Notes: generated from the sequence alone by a model not told the origin. A DNA stretch of 64,000 nucleotides from Akkermansiaceae bacterium (GCA_019634595.1 JAHCBC010000004.1:248001-312000), one strand, 5' to 3'; shown: positions 38,137 to 47,475, counted from the stretch's first letter. Made by a program: numbers and translations.

Positions 38137-39189
38137 TTAGTTGCGGTTGGATCTGCGTGATTTGCCAATGGCGGCGCTTGCCTGCCGGTCATTGGCCGGA
38201 TCGGATGAATTGAAAGTGGATTTGCCCCAGTGGGCGGCATTGGACGCCAAACCGCCGATACTGGAATGTGGGGATCCCGATACCGAAGACGAAGCGGCGG
38301 CCATCGCACTGGCTGCTGCGGCTCCGGCGGCTGCCATTGGCGCTCCCACACCGGTTCCGGCTATAGCGGCTCCGGCTGTGGCTGCGCTTTGGATGCCAGC
38401 CTTCGCGGCATTGTATCCTCCCTGAAGAAAGGCGGCTCCGGCGTTGGTGCCTTCGGTGATCATTTTCTGGATGACCAGTGGAGCGGCAATGGTGCTGAAC
38501 ACGATCCACAAGCCAGCGGCTGCCACGGCGAGAAGGTTTTCCATTCCTTCCATGCCGGAGGCGGCAACAAAGCTCTCTTCGGCCATCACGTCGAGAAAGG
38601 TATCGGTGACGAGCGATGCGAAACCCCAGCCCAGCGGCCAGAGGAGAATGCCGACGGTGCCGAGCATGAATCTCATGCCGACGCTGTTGAGCGAGCGCAC
38701 ACTTAGAAAGCCGATGAAGATCGGGCTGGCCGCGATGGCGAAAGCCAGCACGACCTTGTAAATGACATAGGCGATGAAAACAACGAGCTTGGCGATGAAC
38801 TGGGCGATCCAGAGAACGGCGGCGACGAATGCCTTGAAAAGTCCGTCTTCGGAAAAAATCCTGTGCCAGAATCCGCCGCTCGCCTCATCCGAGGACGAGG
38901 CGGTCATGGATTTGTATTTCTCGTAAACCTCGTCGGGTCTCGCTTGGAGCGTATCGCGGACGAGCGAGTCAACGATCCGCTCGCCCATCGAGAGCCACTC
39001 CGAGAATTGCGAGAGCAATGCCACTACGACAATCGCATGGACCAGAGCACGAAGATACATCGTGGCGGAGCGGTTGCCGTTGCTGACGCTGCTCCACAAG
39101 GACAGAACGATCAGCACGAAGGCGATGGGTGCCAGGATCGTGAACAGCAGTTCGGCCTTTTCATAGAGCCGTGTGTAGAACTCATTCAT
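38137..39189 (-). CDS. VirB6/TrbL-like polytopic T4SS protein
   Basis: This 350-residue inner-membrane protein has about six helices, including LLFTILAPIAFVLIVLSLW, LRALVHAIVVVALLSQF, FVAAVLWIAQFIAKLVVFIAYVIYKVVLAFAIAASPIFIGFL, MLGTVGILLWPLGWGFASLV and LLAVAAAGLWIVFSTIAAPLVI. A Gly/Ala/Ser-rich cytoplasmic tail follows. The helix with the conserved small-residue and Trp-rich region is typical of VirB6/TrbL channel components. Downstream of the VirB5-like gene by 21 bases. Confidence 0.82.
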   Translation of the reverse strand: MNEFYTRLYEKAELLFTILAPIAFVLIVLSLWSSVSNGNRSATMYLRALVHAIVVVALLSQFSEWLSMGERIVDSLVRDTLQARPDEVYEKYKSMTASSSDEASGGFWHRIFSEDGLFKAFVAAVLWIAQFIAKLVVFIAYVIYKVVLAFAIAASPIFIGFLSVRSLNSVGMRFMLGTVGILLWPLGWGFASLVTDTFLDVMAEESFVAASGMEGMENLLAVAAAGLWIVFSTIAAPLVIQKMITEGTNAGAAFLQGGYNAAKAGIQSAATAGAAIAGTGVGAPMAAAGAAAASAMAAASSSVSGSPHSSIGGLASNAAHWGKSTFNSSDPANDRQASAAIGKSRRSNRN

Positions 39190-39210
39190 CTTCGTGTATT
39201 CCTTGGATCG

Positions 39211-39996
39211 TCAGCGGGCGGTGCTGCTGGGAATCGTCAGCACCTTATCGAACTCCTTGTTGGTGACTCCCCATTCGGCGGCGTCCTTTTCCCGCCGCGC
39301 CTCTTCCTGCTTCAGGGCGTCGTTGCGGTTCATGGCATCCTGAACCAGCACTTGGGTTGCGGCGTTCTGGACATCTCCTTGAAGAGAGGCGAGCTGGGCG
39401 TTCTGACTGGCCAGCGTGCCCTGAAGTTTCTGCACCTCGGCATCCGTGGTGGCCGTTTGGAGGGCGGCGGTGGTTTCGCTGATGTTTTCCTTGAGCGTGA
39501 CGATGCGTTCGGCGGATTCTTCGTGTACGGTCTGATAGTTAGCGGTGGTATTCTCAAGCGCTCCGTATTTTCGATAGAGTTCGTCGTTACGCGGAACCTC
39601 GACTCCGCTGAACGAGATGCTTTCAATCGGACGGAAAAGACCGTTGGCGTGGTTGGTTAGCGATGTCGCCCCTGATGCTGATTGCTGGAGATTCCCGAGA
39701 AGCTGACCGCTTGAGGGAAGTTTGAGCTGGTTGATGACCTGATCGGCACCGGTGATGTTCAGGAGCGATGAGGGATCTCCGAAGGCGTCGGTGTAGGCGG
39801 TGACCTGCTCCAATTGCGAAGTCAGCAAACCGATCTGCTCGACCTGGTTGCTGACCATTTCGACGTACTGCGCGAGTTCGGTGGCATGTTGCACCGCTCC
39901 CTGGGCTACGGCGATGGGATCGTTGACGATGAATTGGGCGTGCGCGGAAAACGGCACGATCGCCGCTCCGAAGATAATGGTATGTACTGCTTTCAT
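39211..39996 (-). CDS. VirB5/TrbJ-like T4SS protein
   Basis: This 261-residue exported protein has a signal peptide (IIFGAAIVPFSAHA) directly followed by QFIVNDPIAVAQGAVQHATELAQYVEMVSNQVEQI, a start typical of TrbJ/VirB5 minor pilus proteins. The rest is coiled coil (SAERIVTLKENISETTAALQTATTDAEVQKLQGTLASQNAQLASLQ). It would sit at the pilus tip or in the periplasm. It lies between a small Gln-rich gene and the VirB6-like gene in the transfer operon. Confidence 0.83.
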   Translation of the reverse strand: MKAVHTIIFGAAIVPFSAHAQFIVNDPIAVAQGAVQHATELAQYVEMVSNQVEQIGLLTSQLEQVTAYTDAFGDPSSLLNITGADQVINQLKLPSSGQLLGNLQQSASGATSLTNHANGLFRPIESISFSGVEVPRNDELYRKYGALENTTANYQTVHEESAERIVTLKENISETTAALQTATTDAEVQKLQGTLASQNAQLASLQGDVQNAATQVLVQDAMNRNDALKQEEARREKDAAEWGVTNKEFDKVLTIPSSTAR

Positions 39997-40028
39997 AGTA
40001 TTTGTTATGGTTGATGTGGGATGGTGTT

Positions 40029-40226
40029 TTAGGGTAGGTTGAACCGGCGTTGTTGTTCCTGCAAAAGGCGAAGGCGTTCATCCTCCTGCCTGCGTATGCG
40101 TTCCTGTTCCTGTTGGCGGACTTGCTGCTGTTGTTGGCGAAGCTGTTCTTCGCGTTCCCGGCGCATCTGCTCCGAGTCGTTGATCCGGTCCAGATGCGGT
40201 TCGTAAGGATTGTAGGGATTTGACAT
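40029..40226 (-). CDS. Small Gln/Arg-rich coiled-coil protein
   Basis: This 65-residue protein starts at ATG 40226 (MSNPYNPYEPHLDRINDSEQ). The rest is a charged Gln-rich helix (MRREREEQLRQQQQQVRQQEQERIRRQEDERLRLLQEQQRR). It is cytoplasmic and has no membrane segment. The open frame upstream overlaps the lipoprotein gene in another frame and is not used. Within the T4SS operon it occupies a slot with no standard VirB counterpart, so its role is unknown. Confidence 0.55.
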   Translation of the reverse strand: MSNPYNPYEPHLDRINDSEQMRREREEQLRQQQQQVRQQEQERIRRQEDERLRLLQEQQRRFNLP

Positions 40227-40230
40227 GGCG

Positions 40231-40644
40231 TTATTGGTCGATGCGAAGGGTTCGGGTTGCTCCGTGATGAAAAAGGGTTCCATCCGGCATTTGATCGGGC
40301 AGCGGAAAGTCGAAGAGGCCGACATCAGCGCCCATCGGACCGGCATCGATGCGCTGGCGATCCACAAGCAGCCAGTATTGCTGTTTCACCGCGTCGCTGC
40401 GGCCTTTGTTGTAGCCTTCGTCATGGATTTTCCGGGCCTCCTTGTCCTGCGCGTGATTGAGGGCTTCTCCGGCGAGCAAGCCCCCCGCCGCTCCAGCGGC
40501 GGTCATCAAAGGGTCTCCGTCGCTAAGTCCATGGCCGAGGGCGGCACCGCCGGCCGCTCCGAAGGCATTGTTGAAGAGACGGGACGACGACGCGCAATTT
40601 GTTAGAAGCAGCGCCAGGGCAATGGATGGGAATGTGAATTTCAT
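40231..40644 (-). CDS. Glycine-zipper lipoprotein in the T4SS operon
   Basis: This 137-residue protein starts at ATG 40644, overlapping the VirB4-like stop (ATGA). It has a lipoprotein signal (PSIALALLLTNC, Cys at about 17), a glycine-zipper segment (NAFGAAGGAALGHGLSDGD and TAAGAAGGLLAGEALNH), and a charged C-terminal region. Glycine-zipper lipoproteins are frequent accessory parts of envelope-spanning secretion systems. Its position after VirB4 suggests a role like VirB7 or TrbH. Confidence 0.65.
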   Translation of the reverse strand: MKFTFPSIALALLLTNCASSSRLFNNAFGAAGGAALGHGLSDGDPLMTAAGAAGGLLAGEALNHAQDKEARKIHDEGYNKGRSDAVKQQYWLLVDRQRIDAGPMGADVGLFDFPLPDQMPDGTLFHHGATRTLRIDQ

Positions 40645-43370
40645 GATGGTTCTGGTTTGGATTGGGCGTGAAACGCGATGCCCTCGATGATGTTGCCGTG
40701 GCCTTTGAGTTCCTGTGCCCGGCGCTCGAAGTGATCGCCGCTGGAACTGCTGCAATACAGCATCTCGGGAGATGCGATGTTGTGGACCGTGCCGCAGACG
40801 GGTCGGGGCGTATCGAGGTGAAAGTAGGTGAACGCGGAAAACTTCTGACCCGGTTGCTGGTCGGGTAACGGATAGTTCATGATCCGCTGCCTGGTGATAT
40901 CCGGCAGCTCGATGTCCTGGGAAATGTCTTCCAGATCGGCGCGATCATTCTGACGCATCAGGATGAACTGGCGGCTGTTACCGAACACCGTGGAGCGAAT
41001 CCTGCTTTCCTTGAACCGCGAGTATTGCTGCACAATGGAAACCGCCCAACAGTTGAACTTGCGCATCTGCGCGTAGGTCTCCCGAACGATCTTTTCGCCT
41101 TCGGGAATGTCGAGGAAGCGGGCCACCTCCTCATACACGATTCGCTTCCGCTGAGACCGGGGCAATGTAACGAGATGCTGCCGGGTGTAGTGGGAGATGA
41201 GGAATCCCGCTGCCGCCTTGAGTTCCGGCGCGGATTCTGGGATGCAACCCAGCTCGAAGTGGGCGATCCGTCCGGTAAGGGAAAGATTGGTTTCGCCGTC
41301 GAAAAGCGGGCCGTAAAGCCCGTTGCGGCACCATGGCAGCAACAGGGTGGCGATCTGGCGGATGGAATCCTTTTCCGGCCCGTGCGACTCCAAATGCATC
41401 AGCTCCTGAAGCATCTGGTGGGTCGGTTGCTCCGCTGGCGTGAAATAGGAAAAGGCGAGATTGCGTACTTCGCGGCTTGTCTTGGGGTCTTTAAGAAACC
41501 GGAGGATGTCCCCCTCCCCCATTGTGCTAATGTAATCGCTGGATTCGTCCGGATTGGCTTTCGACCAATCGCGGAAATCCGCGAACCCTTCCAGAAAAGA
41601 AGCACCCGGCGGCATTCGATTCCTTCGGTAGTCAGCCAAGGCGAAGGCATGTCGCGCCACTTCCACGATCTTGTCGGGATGGCGTTGCATCCAGTCGCTG
41701 AAGGCGTCTTCGTAAAGCTGGTTGAGGTAGCGCGAGATTTGCGCCTGTTGCAGGCGTTGCCGGTCTTCGTCGGACGGAAGACCGGCCATCCGTGCCACCA
41801 GCGCGGTGGCGGTGGAAAGGTGCAGCGGAGTGAGGGGCAGGCCGGTCGTATCCAGATAGTTCAGCGTGTGCGTGCCATCTGGCTGGAGAATGATCGGCTC
41901 CGCTCCGGGTTCCACGGTTCTCGTATAGATGCCGTAGGAAAGCCCTTCCTCGATCAGGACCGTGTAATCGTAGTAGAGTTCGGTCTGGGAAAGCAGGTCG
42001 CACATTGTAACCGACTTTCCCGCCCCGCTCATGCCCAGCAATACCGCGTGCTGCGGCGTTCCTCCGATGAACGTGCGAAGCCCGACGAGATTGTCGGCAC
42101 CTCCATCGTAGAGGGCTTCCGCTCCGTTCAAGTGTCCGGTGAACGTGGCGCTGATCGGAAGCATGTCGGCGAGATAAGCGTGCTCCGCATAGAGATTGCG
42201 GCACTCGTAGCGGCTCCAGAGCCACCCTGGCCAGGTTTGGAAGAACAGCTTGCGCGTCGTACCCGGCAGGCTGCTCTCGACATACTGAGCGCCGTTCATG
42301 GAATTGATGGCGTTCTTGATCGCGGTCGTTTTGGCGGAGAGTCCGGCTTGGGTTTTATCCCAAGCCCGGATGACGAACAGGGCTTGGAACGGTAGCGTGT
42401 GTCCTTCGGATAGCGCGGCGATCTTGCGTTCCTTCTTCTGCAACGCTGTCAGCAGAGAAACTTTCTTTTCACTCGCATAGTCTCCTGCGATCCGGTCGTG
42501 GGCTTTTTCCTCACGGGTGATCTCATTACGGACGGAAAGCGGAGCGACGTTGACGGTGATGGAATAATCCAGAAGCCGCAAATGGGTCAGGCGGTGCGTG
42601 ATGCCGGGAAACGTCGCTCTCGGCCAACGACTGATCGTGAGTATCGAATGGTAATGCCCGTCCATCCAAAATCCGGAATCGGACAACCCGTTGCCTTCGC
42701 TGTGCCAGCAATTTTCCTGTATGGATCGCTGGGGATCGAAGGTTTCCAGCGGATCATAGTCGAAGCGATCCGCGAACGAGGGATTGAGGAAGCGGGCGTA
42801 GTGGCGATAGTGGTCTGCATCGGTCATTGGGAGGAGACGTGCCCCCTGACCTGCGAAAATTCCGCCCAACATCTCCCGCACTTGGACAAACTCCTGTTCA
42901 AGCTGGTCGAGCATGTGATCGTAATGCCTGGCAAGCGAGGAGCTGGTCGAAGCGGGTGGCGGCGAAACGTCGATGCGCCGTGAAATCCAAAGCACCAGCC
43001 GTTGCCTTCTGAGCTTGCGGTTCGCCATCGCCTCCCAATATCGCGTGAAGCGTTCGTTGCGAACCCGGCGGGTCCAGATGTTGTCGGCCTTCTGCGTTTC
43101 GTCGTGATAGGCCAGCAACTCGTGGCGGTAGTCGGAATCGCAAAACCACTGGACTTGCAGCCGCTGGTGGTCACCGAGCGAAGCAAGCAAAACCGTGAGC
43201 TGATTCTGAAAAGTATTGAGGTCGGAGATGGCCGCATTGGCCAAATCGGGAGGCTCGAAGATGAAGCCCTTAGCAACCGAATCGCCCGCACGCAGACCGC
43301 CGAAGACGATCATGTCGCGGATGAAATGGCCGTTGGGCGCGGTTTCGGAAAGAATGTCAAACAGTGCCAT
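40641..43370 (-). CDS. VirB4/TrbE-like T4SS ATPase
   Basis: This 909-residue ATPase powers pilus assembly and substrate transfer. It has an N-terminal membrane-proximal domain of about 400 residues, then the RecA-like core with Walker A LLGMSGAGKSVTMCDLL (residues about 440-455). The Walker B and arginine region is KRIVYEEVARFLDIPEGEKIV, followed by MRKFNCWAVSIVQQYSRF and NSRQFILMRQN, as in VirB4/TraC enzymes. The gene overlaps the VirB3-like gene upstream by 14 bases and the lipoprotein gene downstream by ATGA. Confidence 0.92.
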   Translation of the reverse strand: MALFDILSETAPNGHFIRDMIVFGGLRAGDSVAKGFIFEPPDLANAAISDLNTFQNQLTVLLASLGDHQRLQVQWFCDSDYRHELLAYHDETQKADNIWTRRVRNERFTRYWEAMANRKLRRQRLVLWISRRIDVSPPPASTSSSLARHYDHMLDQLEQEFVQVREMLGGIFAGQGARLLPMTDADHYRHYARFLNPSFADRFDYDPLETFDPQRSIQENCWHSEGNGLSDSGFWMDGHYHSILTISRWPRATFPGITHRLTHLRLLDYSITVNVAPLSVRNEITREEKAHDRIAGDYASEKKVSLLTALQKKERKIAALSEGHTLPFQALFVIRAWDKTQAGLSAKTTAIKNAINSMNGAQYVESSLPGTTRKLFFQTWPGWLWSRYECRNLYAEHAYLADMLPISATFTGHLNGAEALYDGGADNLVGLRTFIGGTPQHAVLLGMSGAGKSVTMCDLLSQTELYYDYTVLIEEGLSYGIYTRTVEPGAEPIILQPDGTHTLNYLDTTGLPLTPLHLSTATALVARMAGLPSDEDRQRLQQAQISRYLNQLYEDAFSDWMQRHPDKIVEVARHAFALADYRRNRMPPGASFLEGFADFRDWSKANPDESSDYISTMGEGDILRFLKDPKTSREVRNLAFSYFTPAEQPTHQMLQELMHLESHGPEKDSIRQIATLLLPWCRNGLYGPLFDGETNLSLTGRIAHFELGCIPESAPELKAAAGFLISHYTRQHLVTLPRSQRKRIVYEEVARFLDIPEGEKIVRETYAQMRKFNCWAVSIVQQYSRFKESRIRSTVFGNSRQFILMRQNDRADLEDISQDIELPDITRQRIMNYPLPDQQPGQKFSAFTYFHLDTPRPVCGTVHNIASPEMLYCSSSSGDHFERRAQELKGHGNIIEGIAFHAQSKPEPS

Positions 43371-43710
43371 GGTGATGAAGCGGGTGCTCAGGTTGGTGTT
43401 CAGGGTTGGGGGCGAAGCCGGTGCCGTTGATCCAGCCGTCCAGCAGGTCGCGGTCGTAGCCTGGCGGTTTTCCCTGCCGGAAACCGAAGACGTAGGTGAG
43501 GGAGAGCGTCAGCGGGATGGCCGCCAAGAAGGCCGATGTCGCGAAGCTCCAGCGCAACGCGCTGAAGCAAAGTAGAAGGGTGAGGACCGCGACGAATACT
43601 CCGGCCACGACGTGCCAGAACAGGTTCCCTTCCAATCCCCACGTGCGCCCGGAAGAATCCTCGGCGCTATTGGTCTCGGTCAGGCGAAGGTCTGAAGAGG
43701 TGTCGTTCAT
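43357..43710 (-). CDS. VirB3/TrbD-like T4SS protein
   Basis: This 117-residue protein has two membrane helices (LFWHVVAGVFVAVLTLLLCF and ATSAFLAAIPLTLSLTYVFGF) and a His/Pro-rich cytoplasmic tail (HQPEHPLHHHG). Size, topology and position between the pilin-like and VirB4-like genes, with overlaps on both sides, match VirB3/TrbD, a partner of VirB4 at the inner membrane. Sequence motifs are weak, so the call depends on context. Confidence 0.7.
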   Translation of the reverse strand: MNDTSSDLRLTETNSAEDSSGRTWGLEGNLFWHVVAGVFVAVLTLLLCFSALRWSFATSAFLAAIPLTLSLTYVFGFRQGKPPGYDRDLLDGWINGTGFAPNPEHQPEHPLHHHGTV

Positions 43711-43994
43711 CAGAATGCACCGGGGTCAACGGTTGAGCCGTCCAGACCGAAGGCAGCGAACAGCGCCTTCACGATGGCGGGTGCTCCCGCGATGATGAGC
43801 CCGCCGATGATGGAGAGCTTTCCTGCATCGGTGTCGCCACGCCGGATGGCGAAACCGCCACCGACAACGCAGATGGTTCCAAAAATGAAACCTATCAGCA
43901 TGACGATTCCCATTGCCTGGCTTGCCCCTTCGGACAGGCCGTTGATTTGCGCCAGGTAAGGCACGGACTTGGAGACGAGATATGTGTTATTCAT
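43710..43994 (-). CDS. VirB2/TrbC-like pilin
   Basis: This 94-residue protein has two hydrophobic segments, MGIVMLIGFIFGTICVVGGGFAI and LSIIGGLIIAGAPAIVKALFAAFG. They are joined by a short charged loop (RRGDTDAGK), the hairpin of VirB2-type conjugative pilins. The N-terminus is short and only weakly signal-like. It is the first gene of the transfer operon. Its start is 96 bases from the divergent ClpB-like ATPase gene, so both promoters lie in that gap. Confidence 0.75.
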   Translation of the reverse strand: MNNTYLVSKSVPYLAQINGLSEGASQAMGIVMLIGFIFGTICVVGGGFAIRRGDTDAGKLSIIGGLIIAGAPAIVKALFAAFGLDGSTVDPGAF

Positions 43995-44090
43995 GACGCC
44001 GATGGATTTACCAAGGGCATCGCCGTTTCTTGTTCAGGTTTGGGTGCAGGATTCACCGGGAAGCCTGAAAGGCTGGAAATCAATCTAGCC

Positions 44091-45071
44091 ATGAACACAT
44101 CAACCGATTCTCCGGGTATGCCGGATCACAGCCGCGCCCTTCTCCAGAACCTCGAAAGTCATTTGAAAGCCACGATTCGCGGGCAGGACTTGACATTGGA
44201 GCGGATGGCATCCGTTCTCCGCCGTGGCGAGCTTGGTTTGAGCGCGCCCAACCGTCCGAAGGGAAGTTTTCTGCTGCTCGGACCCACCGGAGTTGGAAAG
44301 ACGGAATCGATCGTGGTCTTCACCCGCTATCTGGCGGGAGACGAGCGGCTGTTCCGCTTCGACATGTCGGAATACCAGACGCAGGAGAGCCTTGGGTTGC
44401 TGCTGGGAACGAAATCCGGCGAACGGGGAAATCTAGGGCAGGCGGCGGCGCGGGCGTCCGGAGGCACGCTGCTTTTCGATGAGATCGAAAAAGCGCATCC
44501 CCGCATCATGGACGTGTTCCTTCAAATTCTGGATGCCGCCCGCCTCACCGTCGCCGACGGCACGACGCTGGATCTGAGCGGATTTTATGTGGTCTTCACC
44601 TCCAACATCGCATCTGGCGAACTGCTGGACTGGCAACATTCCTCGTTCGCCACGATGGAGCGCCACGTGCTCGCCCGCGCGCAACAGTGGCTGCGACCCG
44701 AACTTTACGCCCGGATCACCGAAAAGCTGGTGTTCCAACGTTTGGACTATGACACCCAAGTGGAGATCGCCCGGCTCATGCTTGAGCGTCAGCTTTCCGA
44801 ACTGGCGGCTAAAGGCCATCACCTCACTGCGGACCCGGAATTACTGCCTTTTCTGGTACGGATGGGTTTTCATCCAAAGCTTGGGGCGCGACCGTTGCGG
44901 GATGCACTTGAAAAACTTATCGGAGACGCGGTGGCCCGCAAAATACTGATGGATGGCGACTGCGAAGGCATTCTGGTTGTGTCGAAGAACATTGTCGAAA
45001 TTGAAGCGAGGTATTCTCCCATCCATTCTTCGACGGCGGCGCTGAAGGAAGTGCACATTCCGAACAATTGA
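44091..45071 (+). CDS. ClpB-like AAA+ ATPase of the ICE
   Basis: This 326-residue single-module AAA+ protein is similar to the second ATPase domain of ClpA/ClpB. It has IRGQDLTLERMASVLRR, Walker A LLGPTGVGKTESIVVF, Walker B GTLLFDEIEKAHPRIMDVFLQILD, sensor 1 VVFTSNIASGELL, the RPELYARITEKLVF arginine finger region, and a lid with HPKLGARPLRDALEKLIGD (sensor 2). It has no N-terminal substrate domain. The ATG at 44091 is chosen because the upstream extension runs into the divergent pilin gene. It could unfold a transfer substrate or remodel the T4SS. Confidence 0.85.
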   Translation: MNTSTDSPGMPDHSRALLQNLESHLKATIRGQDLTLERMASVLRRGELGLSAPNRPKGSFLLLGPTGVGKTESIVVFTRYLAGDERLFRFDMSEYQTQESLGLLLGTKSGERGNLGQAAARASGGTLLFDEIEKAHPRIMDVFLQILDAARLTVADGTTLDLSGFYVVFTSNIASGELLDWQHSSFATMERHVLARAQQWLRPELYARITEKLVFQRLDYDTQVEIARLMLERQLSELAAKGHHLTADPELLPFLVRMGFHPKLGARPLRDALEKLIGDAVARKILMDGDCEGILVVSKNIVEIEARYSPIHSSTAALKEVHIPNN

Positions 45072-45129
45072 AGGGAGCCTGAGCCGGCAACCAAGCACGC
45101 ATAAAATCGGCCGATGATAGGATCGCCAG

Positions 45130-45582
45130 TTACAAGCGGTCGGTGACATAGACCATCGCGCAGAGCATAGCGACAATTACGATCAGGATCACTAGCAGTT
45201 TCATCAACGACCGGATCAAGCGACTTCGCCTGAGCTGGCGTCGCTGCTCCAGGGTGATCCTGCCTTCGCCCTCACAGAAATGGCATTCTGTCTCCCACGT
45301 CGTGACTGGCTTGCCACGGCAATCACGACATGCATGGATCTCCCGATGTAAAATGGTTTTTTCTTGGCTTCCACGGCCTCCGCAGCCCAAGCAGGATTCG
45401 CCGTAAGGTCCCAATGCGCGACCGCTGCCACCGCATCCTCCACAAGCCGCTTGGACCCGTTCATGGGTCACGGTTTCGAGGGTTCCTCTACCGTAACATT
45501 TGCTGCAATCCGAGCGATGACCAATGCTGCCGCTTCCCCGGCAGAACGGACACTTCACCAATGAACCGCGGGCAGTCACCAT
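45130..45582 (-). CDS. DnaJ-type zinc-finger membrane protein
   Basis: This 150-residue protein begins MVTARGSLVKCPFCRGSGSI and carries four C-x-x-C-like knuckles of the DnaJ central type: CPFCRGSG, CSKCYGRG, CGGCGGSG and CLGCGGRG, plus CRDCRGK and CHFCEGEG. A basic stretch and one C-terminal membrane helix follow (SLMKLLVILIVIVAMLCAMVYV). There is no J domain. It would hold a zinc-ribbon chaperone-like or DNA-binding module at the cytoplasmic face of the membrane. It lies downstream of the coupling protein gene on the same strand. Confidence 0.7.
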   Translation of the reverse strand: MVTARGSLVKCPFCRGSGSIGHRSDCSKCYGRGTLETVTHERVQAACGGCGGSGRALGPYGESCLGCGGRGSQEKTILHREIHACRDCRGKPVTTWETECHFCEGEGRITLEQRRQLRRSRLIRSLMKLLVILIVIVAMLCAMVYVTDRL

Positions 45583-45628
45583 TATAGGAACAATACAAAA
45601 AATCATTCGTTGTTCAAGGGTTCAACGA

Positions 45629-47119
45629 TCAGAAGAATTTTCGCCGAAACCAAGGCGACACCTTTCCATCCGGTTCCAGGGGCGGAAGCAGGGTGCGCTT
45701 GAATCCCTGGTTGCCGTGGACAAGCACCGCCGTGTGCTTCGGCAGTTCGCGAAGGAGGTGCGCCTTGATCTTGTGCTCCTCCTGCTCGGTAAAGTTTCGC
45801 GACATCCTCCCGCCGGAGTATCCCCACGATTTCTTGACCACCCTCTTCTTTCCGAGGAAATCCGCGCTCTCGTTCGCCCCTTCTTCGTCGGCGGCGCGGA
45901 AGATCATCCGGTTTCGGAGGTTCAGAGAGAGTACTCGGGCCTTCTCACGTCCCAGCGGCGGGATGAACGAACTGGAGGATTGCGCAGCGGCAACGATGGT
46001 CGCTCGTGCCTCGCGGATCACATCAACACAGTTGTAATCGCTCATTCCGTCCTCACTGGCGGTGACGAAGCGCTGTGCCTCGTCCGCCCACATGATTAGA
46101 AGGTTGTCGTCCTTCCTCTCTTCCTTAGACTTGTCAAACCGGCGTAAAACGTGGGTGTAGAAGAGCATCTTGAGGAAGGTGCAGGCATACCGGCGTTCGG
46201 TCTGAAATTTCTGTGGCATCGCCACACAGATAATCTTGCCACGGTCGATGTCCGCGAAGTCGAAGGTGTTTTCGGTTGGGCAGAATACTTCCGCAATCTC
46301 TGGCGTGAGAAAGTATTGAAGGTAGTTGGCGATGGTCTCCTTAACCCCGCCGATCTGTTCGGGCGGCTGGGAAAGGAAGCGGTGGCGGAAATGCTCGTCC
46401 AGCAATCGGCGACGTTCCGTGGGTTCCGCTTCGGCGATTTCATCCAAGGCTTCCTCCATGTCCGTCTGGTTGAGGAGGAAGTGATAGACGTTTTCCAGCG
46501 TCACGTCCGCACCGATCTCGTAAAGAAGTTCAAGCCCGGCGGCGATGTGGGTCTGTGCCTGGTTCTTGAAAAAACCCTTGTCACCCTGCTGACCGAGGCT
46601 TGATGCAGTGTCCACGACGAACTTGGCATAGGTTCCGAACGGAATGCCCCGGTCGGAAGTGAGGTTGAAGGTATGAGTAGGCGTCCAGCCGGAGGTCGGT
46701 GAGTCGGGGCGGACCTGCAACAAAATCAGGTCGTTCTCCCGGTTGAAGTGACGGGCCATTTCCGAGAGAGTTTCCCAATAGAGACCTTTGTCGTCGATGC
46801 AAAGGCCACCCCAGCCGGGCGAGTTCTTGAAGACCTGATAAAGAAGCGGCGTGATGCCGCTGCGAGTCTTGCCGGAGCCTGTGTCGCCTGTAATCAACCA
46901 GCCACGGCAGAAGTCTTCTATCGTCCATGTCATGCCACCGAGCTTGGCGACGACCGGTGAACGCCGGTCTTTCGTGGCGGAGGTCGTCAGAATGACCGCA
47001 AGCGCAATGGCCACTCCCCCGCCGACGGCGGCAAGGTTCCACGGCTCCGACAGGACGGTATAACCGTACCAGCCTGCGGCGACTACGAAGGCGGCGATAA
47101 GCGGGCGGAGGATCACCAT
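45629..47119 (-). CDS. VirD4/TraG-type coupling protein
   Basis: This 496-residue T4SS coupling ATPase has two N-terminal membrane helices (residues 3-20 and 28-46). Walker A is LITGDTGSGKTRSGI (about 76-90), Walker B is LLIMWADEAQRFV, and ATIVAAAQSSSSFIPPLG and SLNLRNRMIFRAADEEGANESADFLG are conserved TraG/VirD4 segments. It delivers the relaxase-DNA complex to the T4SS. Its start overlaps the preceding 120-residue gene, giving an operon ParA-like, 120-residue membrane protein, coupling protein. Confidence 0.92.
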   Translation of the reverse strand: MVILRPLIAAFVVAAGWYGYTVLSEPWNLAAVGGGVAIALAVILTTSATKDRRSPVVAKLGGMTWTIEDFCRGWLITGDTGSGKTRSGITPLLYQVFKNSPGWGGLCIDDKGLYWETLSEMARHFNRENDLILLQVRPDSPTSGWTPTHTFNLTSDRGIPFGTYAKFVVDTASSLGQQGDKGFFKNQAQTHIAAGLELLYEIGADVTLENVYHFLLNQTDMEEALDEIAEAEPTERRRLLDEHFRHRFLSQPPEQIGGVKETIANYLQYFLTPEIAEVFCPTENTFDFADIDRGKIICVAMPQKFQTERRYACTFLKMLFYTHVLRRFDKSKEERKDDNLLIMWADEAQRFVTASEDGMSDYNCVDVIREARATIVAAAQSSSSFIPPLGREKARVLSLNLRNRMIFRAADEEGANESADFLGKKRVVKKSWGYSGGRMSRNFTEQEEHKIKAHLLRELPKHTAVLVHGNQGFKRTLLPPLEPDGKVSPWFRRKFF

Positions 47120-47475
47120 ACAAAGATCCCGGTGAGGAGTCCGACGGCGAAGGTTGCAATGGCGGTCAACACTACGGAAAGCAGACTGACTCGGCGCAGT
47201 TGCCGTTGCGCTTGCGTTGCTTGACGAAGCTCCTGGATCAGCTCGGAAGCGTGCTTGGCAAAGCCTTTGCTGCGGCTATCCAGCAATTCCATTGTCGAGC
47301 GGAATTCTTCGAAGCGAAGCGGCGGGCCGTCCGGAGTGCGTTGGCGGAGGGATGAGACGTACAGATCAAAGAGTTCCAGACAGGCCAGTGCCGGATCGCC
47401 GTCGGCGATGTGGTACTTCTTCTGCCATCGGGCGATGTCAGCGCGGAGGTCGGTATCCGGTGGATCTTCACTCAT
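47113..47475 (-). CDS. Small tail-anchored protein in the coupling operon
   Basis: This 120-residue protein has a soluble helical N-terminal part (TDLRADIARWQKKYHIADGDPALACLELFDLYV and ELIQELRQATQAQRQLRR). A C-terminal membrane helix follows (VSLLSVVLTAIATFAVGLLTGIFVW). It overlaps the ParA-like gene by eight bases and the coupling protein gene by seven. The layout DNA-binding protein, ParA-like protein, small membrane protein is reminiscent of traK-traL-traM in IncP plasmids. TraM there aids relaxosome function, which is a plausible parallel here. Confidence 0.6.
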   Translation of the reverse strand: MSEDPPDTDLRADIARWQKKYHIADGDPALACLELFDLYVSSLRQRTPDGPPLRFEEFRSTMELLDSRSKGFAKHASELIQELRQATQAQRQLRRVSLLSVVLTAIATFAVGLLTGIFVW

